NCBI GenBank assembly: GCA_022447485.1
Contig: JAKVCH010000163.1
Coordinates: 1-6,719 of the forward strand
Direction: 5' to 3'
From: Polyangiaceae bacterium
GTDB taxonomy: Bacteria > Myxococcota_A > Polyangia > Polyangiales > Polyangiaceae
DNA: 6,719 nucleotides
This document shows positions 1 to 5,067 of this stretch, piece by piece. The notes below the pieces were generated by a model. That model had not been told where the DNA came from. It worked only from the letters and a program-made list of their open reading frames with translations, and ran no database searches. Both the position numbers and the translations under genes were made by a program. Position 1 is the stretch's first letter. Each line of letters starts with the position of its first letter.

Positions 1-2
1 GG

Positions 3-2318
3 AGTGGGGGAGCCTACTCGGCCGGCGATCGGGTGATGGGCTCCGATAATCGCGTTTATGAATGTCGCCCCTTCCCTTATCAAGGTTGGTGCACGAGCTA
101 CGATCCCAATGGGCCTTGGTCGTCTCAGGCCTGGATTCGTCGAGGTGACTGTCCGGAGGCTCCTGCGCCTAGCTGTCCTGTCTCGACAGAAATACCCGAA
201 ACCCAATCTTGGCGCACGGAGCCCTGTGCTACCGGGCGTGATTGCCAGGTGAATCACTCTTGCACGGAGGTGTTCACAGATGCCTCTTGCGGACACTCAA
301 AATGCACCATCGGCGAAGCGCTTGAGGCAACTTGCGATGAGTGTGTCTCACGCATTTGCGATGTTGACTCAAGCTGTTGCACCGTTGCGTGGAGCCAAGA
401 CTGCACCGATATGGTTGAAACAGTCTGCGACGCGACCTGTGGTGAGGTAGAAATTTCAGGCTGTACCCACGACGTTTGCGATGTCGGCATTGCTTTGAGC
501 GAGGGTTGTGATGCTGGGTACTCAGATTGCGTTGCGGCCGTTTGCGCCCAGTCGCCGGAGTGCTGCGATGCAGATGGTGCCTGGACGACTGATTGCGTCG
601 AGGACGTTTATGAGCTCTGCGGGGCGGGAACGTCTACCCCTATTCCACCGATTGGTGAAGGCCGGAGTGTCTGCGATTACGCGGTATTAGGACGTGGTTC
701 AGCTGTGATGTACAGCACTCGAATTTTGGGTGGTGATGTGGGCTGGTTGCCCGGTGCTCTGACAATGATCGAGTTCTTTCCTGGTGCCGGTCGTCCTTAT
801 GTTGACGGCACCATTTATAGTACGGGCACGATCAACGTTACGAATGGTGATGTCACGGGAGACTTTATCGGCCCCTTGGGTAGTACTTCCTCCGGTACGT
901 CGATTGGTGGCCAGAGGCGAGTGCCCGGGAACCCTCCGATCCCAGACTTTCCAACCCAGAGCATGAATTGTCCCACGTCGGGTAGTAATTCTACCGGGGG
1001 CAGCCGAACGGTGGCTCCCGGGAACTACGGTACCCTTGCGGTAGCGGGCGGAGCCACGCTGACTCTCGAAGAGGGCGTCTACAATGTTGCGCAGTTTCGT
1101 TTGAATGGTCCGAATGCGCGGGTGCAATTGCCCGCTTCCGGCCGCGTGCAAATCAATGTTTGTGGGGCGGTCGTGATGCAAAATCGAGCGCAGGTTCTCT
1201 CCCCGAGCGGTGACCCTCTTCAATTTCAAGTCTACTCGAAGAGCGGCAATATTAATATTGGAGACAACTCAGAGGTTTATGGGATTTTCCGGACCGATGG
1301 CGGTAATCTCACGACTGGTTCTGATGTCACCGTGTATGGGATGGTGCATTCTTATTGGGGCGTGGTTTATCTCGGTGCCTATACCGTGATCGATTCCTCT
1401 GGTTTCACAGAGATGGATTGTTTGAATGAGGGGATTGACCCGAACTATCCTCCTCAAGAGTGTCCAGTAACGACGCCTGATTACGGTGTTCGCCCAACAG
1501 AATCCGGAAGCTGCACGGCGAATGGTTTTGAGCATCAAGTGGACACGGACTACTGCGCCGATGTTGACCTGGCAGTCGATATGCCTTGTGAGAACTCCAT
1601 ACCAGTCTGTAATCACGGCAATCGTGACCTGCCTGCTGGTGAAGCGGAACTCTTTTTCTACCCAAAAGTGGGCCAACAATTCGCGAATGAGTACCCAGAT
1701 TCGTCCTGGTTGGTCGGCTCCTGCAATATTGATCAGCCGATACCAGCGGGGAGCTGTGTTCAGCAGGTATGTGATTCGACCTTGTTGAGTCAAGACCTGA
1801 CGGTTGAGGTGCAGTTGCTGGAGTCGGCGACTGTGGAGGAGTGCAGCATTTTAGACAATTGGAGTTATTACGTGGATGGTCTCGTCTGCGACGCCACTCC
1901 AGGTGAAGATGTGGTGGTGAACTATACCTACGAAGCGCAGTGTCCTCGTGGTTCAGTCCCCGCATGGGGTGTCTTGAATTGGAATACGGAGACTCCGGGG
2001 GGGAGCTCGATTGAGTTCCGATCCCGAGCGAGTGAAAGCGTCGCAGAGTTGAGTGCCGTCGATTTTCTGAACGTCGGCGTTGCCTCATCGTCACCCAATA
2101 CTCAAGTTTGCAATGGCTTTACTGCCGCTGGCGACTGCCCGGTCGACTTGACTTTGGCATTGTGGGGTGAGTGGAATGTGAACCAACCAGCAATCACTGC
2201 CGCTGATGGAACGAGCTCGTCGGCTCTTGAGTTAGAGATGAGGTTGCGTTCGTCGGGGTCGGAACAGCCTGTGCTGAAGGATTGGCAGGTCACTTACACT
2301 TGCCTGATTGACCAATAA
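3..2318 (+). CDS. Large Cys-rich secreted multidomain protein (5' truncated)
   Basis: The frame is open to the window edge, and the codons before GTG 33 and ATG 36 read like protein (AYSAGDRV), so the true start lies upstream; 771 residues are visible. Numbering from GTG 33, residues 1-40 plus the preceding stretch resemble a CBM5/12 chitin-binding fold (Y-x-x-G-D-x-V, VYECRPFPYQGWC, later AW and a closing C). Residues 86-136 and 144-196 are two copies of a nine-cysteine repeat. Residues about 212-460 are rich in G, T, V and N with short strand-turn periodicity (ITVxG-like), as in beta-solenoid domains such as DUF7305. Residues about 495-640 contain VCNHGNRDLPAGEAELFFY, which recalls CARDB-type adhesion modules. 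The C-terminal region (640-761) has the form W-x-L-N-W-x-T-x-T-P followed by a closing WQVTYTC. A secreted or surface binding role is inferred; no catalytic motif is seen. The signal peptide lies outside the window. Gene 2 follows 69 bases downstream on the same strand. Confidence 0.88.
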   Translation, partial: SGGAYSAGDRVMGSDNRVYECRPFPYQGWCTSYDPNGPWSSQAWIRRGDCPEAPAPSCPVSTEIPETQSWRTEPCATGRDCQVNHSCTEVFTDASCGHSKCTIGEALEATCDECVSRICDVDSSCCTVAWSQDCTDMVETVCDATCGEVEISGCTHDVCDVGIALSEGCDAGYSDCVAAVCAQSPECCDADGAWTTDCVEDVYELCGAGTSTPIPPIGEGRSVCDYAVLGRGSAVMYSTRILGGDVGWLPGALTMIEFFPGAGRPYVDGTIYSTGTINVTNGDVTGDFIGPLGSTSSGTSIGGQRRVPGNPPIPDFPTQSMNCPTSGSNSTGGSRTVAPGNYGTLAVAGGATLTLEEGVYNVAQFRLNGPNARVQLPASGRVQINVCGAVVMQNRAQVLSPSGDPLQFQVYSKSGNINIGDNSEVYGIFRTDGGNLTTGSDVTVYGMVHSYWGVVYLGAYTVIDSSGFTEMDCLNEGIDPNYPPQECPVTTPDYGVRPTESGSCTANGFEHQVDTDYCADVDLAVDMPCENSIPVCNHGNRDLPAGEAELFFYPKVGQQFANEYPDSSWLVGSCNIDQPIPAGSCVQQVCDSTLLSQDLTVEVQLLESATVEECSILDNWSYYVDGLVCDATPGEDVVVNYTYEAQCPRGSVPAWGVLNWNTETPGGSSIEFRSRASESVAELSAVDFLNVGVASSSPNTQVCNGFTAAGDCPVDLTLALWGEWNVNQPAITAADGTSSSALELEMRLRSSGSEQPVLKDWQVTYTCLIDQ
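288..440 (+). repeat. Nine-cysteine protein repeat, copy 1
   Basis: Residues 86-136 of gene 1 (GTG 33 numbering). Cysteines are at 86, 91, 101, 104, 109, 115, 116, 124 and 132, with an extra one at 136. Recognisable elements are CGHSKC, GEAL, CDECV, an adjacent CC pair, and W eight residues before a late cysteine. The same pattern recurs in copy 2. I recall similar Cys-rich repeats in myxobacterial extracellular proteins, but I know of no assigned function. The even number of cysteines in the unit (10 with C136) would allow full disulfide pairing outside the cell. Confidence 0.75.
462..620 (+). repeat. Nine-cysteine protein repeat, copy 2
   Basis: Residues 144-196 of gene 1. Cysteines are at 144, 149, 159, 166, 171, 177, 178, 188 and 196. 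The spacings are 5, 10, 7, 5, 6, 1, 10 and 8, against 5, 10, 3, 5, 6, 1, 8 and 8 in copy 1. The copies thus differ only by a four-residue and a two-residue insertion. Shared residues around the cysteines include C-x-H-x-x-C, G-x-AL, CD, CV, the CC pair and W. DNA identity between the copies looks low, so this is an old duplication rather than a recent one. Confidence 0.75.
666..1412 (+). other. Predicted beta-solenoid-like domain within gene 1
   Basis: Residues about 212-460 of gene 1 are nearly free of cysteine, unlike the flanking regions, and are dominated by short hydrophobic strands separated by G, N, D and S turns. Examples are GTIYSTGTINVTNGDVTGDF, GTLAVAGGATLTLEEGVYNV and VYGMVHSYWGVVYLGAYTVI. 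The wording 'laid-down value, valued trait, sits in a gel of glycines' is typical of DUF7305-like and other right-handed solenoid domains in surface proteins. The family name is a resemblance from memory; the repetitive beta character is visible directly. Confidence 0.5.
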
Positions 2319-2387
2319 TTCCGCTTTCCGATTCGACAGGGAAGAGAGGCAGCGACAATCCTGCTCTGAAGCTTTCTTGGTGTTATT

Positions 2388-4220
2388 ATGAAAAAAATAC
2401 CTTATTTCGCTTGCGCATTGGCCAGCGTGGCCCTTGCGTTTGCTTGCACAGAAGAAGACCAAAAACCGGGCCTTGCCCCAGGCTCTGGCGGGCAGGACTC
2501 TGACAATAATCCATCCCTAGGCGGAGCTGGCGGTGATGTTCCGGTTGTGGACAATCCTTGCGATGAGTTCTCCTGTCCTGGAGAGCTGGAATGTGTAGAT
2601 AGAGCGGGGCAAGCTGCGTGTGAATGTCCAGAGGGCAAGAGTTGTGAGCAAGCTGATTGTTCAGATCAGCCTTGCGACGAAAATGCTGCGTGCATAGCCT
2701 ATGCGTCTGGAGGGTTTTCTTGTGAATGCGCCGATGGGTTCTTTGGAGATGGTTTTATTTGCTCTTCAGGTGATCCTTGTGAGGGGGTGCGTTGCGCTGG
2801 GGAGAACCAAGAGTGTCGCGTCACATCGGGTGTAGCGGCGTGCCAGTGTCGCGAGGGATTCTCCGGAGCGTCTTGTCGCGATGTTGATGAATGTGCAGCG
2901 ATTCCGAATCTGTGTGGCGAAGGAGCGACATGCACTAACTTCCGAGGGGGTTACCGCTGCGGTTGTGCCGATGGCTACGAGCTAGTGGAGGGCCGCTGTG
3001 AAGACGTCGATGAGTGTGCCTTGGGGAGGGACCGCTGCGCTCCAGACCATGGCGTTTGTCAGAACCAAGCTGGTGGATACGATTGCTCTTGTGAAGACGG
3101 CTTCTTCGGTGACGGTTTTTTCTGCAAAGACGTCGATGATTGTGCATCAAATCCCTGTGATAACGGCGGAAGCTGCGAGAATAGTCCCGATGGTTTCCGC
3201 TGCGTTTGTGACCAAAATTATGGTGGTAGTGATTGTTCTGTCGCCTGCGTTTCGGTGACCTTCTCTGACGATAATCTTGAAGAGCTCGTTCGCGAGCTGG
3301 TTGAACGCCCGACTGGCTCGATTCTCCCCAACGATCTGCTGGAGCTCACTAGCTTAAGAATTCCAGCTGATTCGGAGGTGGCGGACCTCTCGGGCTTGGA
3401 GTGTTGGAGTAGCCTTGAGGAGCTTTATCTTCCGGAGACAACGATTACAGATCTATCTCCTCTGAAGAGTCTGAATAACCTGGAGCTGCTCGATGCCTCA
3501 TGCGCAGACTGGAGTTCCTTTGAGCCGGTAGAAGACCTGACCCAGCTGCGACGCTTAAGGGTCGTGGCGAGCAACGCAGTTTGTCCGCAATTGACTCGAC
3601 TCAGTTCATTTGCTGGTTTGGATTCGCTGTACCAGCTCGAAGAACTCAATATTTCCTCCCATGCATTTACTTCACTTGCGGGAATTGAAGCCATGAGCGG
3701 CTTGAAGCGCCTTTATGCCGGCGATAATCAGCTTACGGATATTAGCGACCTGGAGACGTCCTACGAACTGAGTGAGCTTGTTTTGCAGGATAATCTGGTT
3801 GATTCCCTAGCTGGTTTAAGTGGCTTGCATAATTTACGACGGCTCAACTTGTCTCAAAATAGTCTTGACGATCTACAAGGGCTTGCCCAGTTCCCCTCGC
3901 TGGACTTTCTTGACTTGAGCCAGAATTCATTGGAAACGGCTGACGGTCTAGAAATCCTGAGTGCATTGGGAGAGCTCAATATTTCCTTTAATCAGCTCTC
4001 CGATGCTGCGCCTCTAGCGGCTTTGACGACTGCTTCGAAAATCCAAATCTCTTCGAACCAAATTCAGTCATTAGGACCCTTGGTTGAAAACAAAGACTTT
4101 GGTCGGTCTGGTGAGTTATGGGTTGTCGATAACCCCCTTTCTTGTTCTACAGAAGCCGCGTCTTTTGAGGATTTAGAAAGCCGTGGCTTGTTGATTCGGG
4201 GGCAATGTCAAGAGCCCTGA
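2388..4220 (+). CDS. EGF-repeat / leucine-rich-repeat surface lipoprotein
   Basis: Complete 610-residue protein. ATG 2388 is the first possible start, since an in-frame TGA lies at 2367. It opens a typical signal peptide (MKK, hydrophobic 4-19) with a lipobox ending in Cys20 (AFAC), then a G/S/D/N-rich linker (about 27-56). EGF-like modules follow: a partial one at 58-86, then 90-125, 129-163, 165-204, 206-246 and 248-283. The last three begin DVDEC, DVDEC and DVDDC, the calcium-binding EGF signature. Residues 291-333 look like an internalin-type N-cap. About ten leucine-rich repeats of roughly 22 residues run from 335 to 582 (LxxLxLxxNxLxDLxGL), closed by a NPLSC...C cap. The predicted role is calcium-stabilised protein or glycan binding at the outer membrane; the ligand is unknown. 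No convincing Shine-Dalgarno precedes the ATG. It may be co-transcribed with gene 1, 69 bases upstream. Confidence 0.93.
   Translation: MKKIPYFACALASVALAFACTEEDQKPGLAPGSGGQDSDNNPSLGGAGGDVPVVDNPCDEFSCPGELECVDRAGQAACECPEGKSCEQADCSDQPCDENAACIAYASGGFSCECADGFFGDGFICSSGDPCEGVRCAGENQECRVTSGVAACQCREGFSGASCRDVDECAAIPNLCGEGATCTNFRGGYRCGCADGYELVEGRCEDVDECALGRDRCAPDHGVCQNQAGGYDCSCEDGFFGDGFFCKDVDDCASNPCDNGGSCENSPDGFRCVCDQNYGGSDCSVACVSVTFSDDNLEELVRELVERPTGSILPNDLLELTSLRIPADSEVADLSGLECWSSLEELYLPETTITDLSPLKSLNNLELLDASCADWSSFEPVEDLTQLRRLRVVASNAVCPQLTRLSSFAGLDSLYQLEELNISSHAFTSLAGIEAMSGLKRLYAGDNQLTDISDLETSYELSELVLQDNLVDSLAGLSGLHNLRRLNLSQNSLDDLQGLAQFPSLDFLDLSQNSLETADGLEILSALGELNISFNQLSDAAPLAALTTASKIQISSNQIQSLGPLVENKDFGRSGELWVVDNPLSCSTEAASFEDLESRGLLIRGQCQEP
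2559..3236 (+). repeat. Array of EGF-like modules in gene 2
   Basis: Residues 58-283 contain five full six-cysteine EGF-like modules preceded by a degenerate one. Modules 165-204, 206-246 and 248-283 carry the D-V-D-E/D-C start and an aromatic G-[YF]-x-C core (GGYRC, GGYDC, DGFRC). Modules at 90-125 and 206-246 share the ending GFFGDGF-[IF]-C, which suggests internal duplication. Tandem calcium-binding EGF modules normally form stiff rods, so this segment probably holds the leucine-rich domain away from the membrane. Confidence 0.85.
3390..4133 (+). repeat. Leucine-rich repeat domain in gene 2
   Basis: Residues about 335-582 repeat with a period near 22 residues, for example LHNLRRLNLSQNSLDDLQGL, then FPSLDFLDLSQNSLETADGL, then LSALGELNISFNQLSDAAPL. 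This is the bacterial internalin-like class. One unit, around residues 388-412, is longer than its neighbours and carries a cysteine (NAVCP). The end cap contains VVDNPLSC and a final cysteine near the C-terminus. Confidence 0.88.
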
Positions 4221-4232
4221 GCACTGGGCTTT
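4211..4232 (+). terminator. Possible terminator of gene 2
   Basis: A seven-pair stem with one G-T wobble (AGAGCCC at 4211-4217, GGGCTTT at 4226-4232) encloses an eight-base loop that contains the TGA stop codon. Only a short T run is present and it is part of the stem, so intrinsic termination is uncertain. Position at the end of the gene supports it. Confidence 0.3.
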
Positions 4233-4365
4233 CGACTACAGTCGCCACTGGTCTTCTTTCGCCAGTTGACCTCCCTTGTACTGGGCTGCGCCTGTTCTGA
4301 CTCTTCAGAAAGCTCTCGCTTGGGGAGCTGGAGGCCACCCGGAGCGAGAATAGATTCGTGGTCTT
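4221..4365. other. Convergent intergenic region with clustered hairpins
   Basis: This 145-base gap separates the 3' ends of genes 2 and 3. Besides the two terminator candidates at its edges, it holds short inverted repeats at 4233-4244 (CGAC/GTCG), 4247-4266 (ACTGG/CCAGT) and 4295-4310 (TTCTGA/TCAGAA). No open frame with a plausible start and no promoter stands out. Confidence 0.5.
4307..4329 (-). terminator. Possible terminator of the gene 4-gene 3 operon
   Basis: Read on the - strand, AGCTCCC, a five-base loop CAAGC and GAGAGCT form a seven-pair stem (one G-T wobble), followed directly by TTCT. It lies 37 bases beyond the stop codon of gene 3. A second hairpin (TTCTGA/TCAGAA, 4295-4310) lies immediately after it. 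The T tract is short, so confidence is limited. Confidence 0.35.
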
Positions 4366-5067
4366 TCAACGAACGCAGCGGTAGGCCTGGCCACCTGACG
4401 CGCCAACAGTCGGGTTGACCATGCCGTTGTTGCTGAAGTCGAGGGCTTTGACCTTGATCAGGGGTTCGGAACCGCTGGATTCATTGGTCCAATAGAGGCT
4501 GACCAGGGTCCCGGGAAAGAGTTCGGCATCGACCGAGGGGAGCTGATTCAAAACAATAATCGCTGAAAGTTCTTCCTCGGAAGGCAAGCGCCAATCGCTC
4601 CAACCGCCTAAGTCTAAGTTTTCGCATTCGCTCGTGGCTTCAGCAAAGCTCAACTTCGATGTCATGGCCTCAAATCGTTGATAGTGTACACACGTCGCCT
4701 GGTCGATGACGTAGCCGCTTTCTGCGCTAAAGCCGGTCTCTCCAGGGGTGCAGCTCGCGGGGAGCGGCGTTTCTTCCAAATTTGCTGGGCTGTCGTTGTC
4801 GACGGCAATTTCTTCGTCTGTCGTGCCTAGTGCTGAAGGATCGCTTTCCGATGGCTCCAAGTTGTTCGAGGTTCCAGGGCTGGGAGCCGTTGTATCTGAT
4901 GGCGCGGCAGCCGCACCGTTTTCTGCGCTCGGGGAGTCTTCTTCGACGCTAGAATTACCATTGGCAAATTCAATGGGGTCCTGCAGCGCTTCGCCGCAAC
5001 CGAGGTTCTGTGCGCTGATGAAGAAGAAAAGGTGAGGAGAGAGAAGAAGAAGCTTTTGGTGTTTCAT
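4366..5067 (-). CDS. Exported DUF1566 (Lcl C-terminal-like) protein
   Basis: Complete 233-residue protein. The N-terminus (KHQK then a Leu/Phe-rich segment to about residue 18) is a signal sequence. Cys24 in NLGC could be a lipidation site, but N at -3 and L at -2 are off the usual lipobox, so ordinary signal peptidase cleavage is an alternative. Residues about 30-105 are a low-complexity linker of E, S, P, A, T and D. Residues about 125-233 match the DUF1566 pattern: a Cys followed by FAEATSECENLDLGGWSDWR with the hallmark DWRLP at 158-162, EEELSAI, a LFPG turn, YWTNESS (192-198) and a C-terminal YRCVR. The family occurs in many bacterial secreted proteins; its function is not established, and a binding role is inferred. 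ATG 5067 overlaps the stop of gene 4 by four bases and no Shine-Dalgarno is seen, so translation is probably coupled to gene 4. Confidence 0.9.
   Translation of the reverse strand: MKHQKLLLLSPHLFFFISAQNLGCGEALQDPIEFANGNSSVEEDSPSAENGAAAAPSDTTAPSPGTSNNLEPSESDPSALGTTDEEIAVDNDSPANLEETPLPASCTPGETGFSAESGYVIDQATCVHYQRFEAMTSKLSFAEATSECENLDLGGWSDWRLPSEEELSAIIVLNQLPSVDAELFPGTLVSLYWTNESSGSEPLIKVKALDFSNNGMVNPTVGASGGQAYRCVR
4582..4596 (-). other. DWRLP signature of DUF1566
   Basis: These bases encode residues 158-162 (Asp-Trp-Arg-Leu-Pro), the most recognisable motif of the DUF1566 fold, and anchor the family call for gene 3. Confidence 0.85.
5064..5067 (-). other. ATGA stop-start overlap coupling genes 4 and 3
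   Basis: On the - strand the ATG of gene 3 (5067-5065) overlaps the TGA of gene 4 (5066-5064). The upstream bases (ctctcgtaaacg) contain no purine-rich ribosome binding site. Reinitiation by ribosomes finishing gene 4 is the likely mode of translation and implies a shared transcript. Confidence 0.7.

Noticed and set aside
699..1793. Two further - strand frames (699-1229 and 1269-1793) opposite gene 1
   Set aside because: Antisense to the solenoid-like and C-terminal regions; basic low-information products with no recognisable motif or plausible start context.
1405..2094. Long - strand open frame (229 codons) opposite gene 1
   Set aside because: Product is rich in R, S, H and P with no domain or signal, as expected for the antisense of a Cys/Thr/Gly-rich coding region; the + frame has clear domain structure.
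2308..2336. TTGACC followed 17 bases later by ATTCGA as a promoter for gene 2
   Set aside because: The -10 element is poor and the -35 overlaps the end of gene 1; not above chance.
2559..4133. Regularly spaced repeats that could suggest a CRISPR array or DNA repeat
   Set aside because: The periodicity is at protein level (EGF and LRR modules) and the DNA copies are too divergent for a CRISPR or recent tandem repeat.
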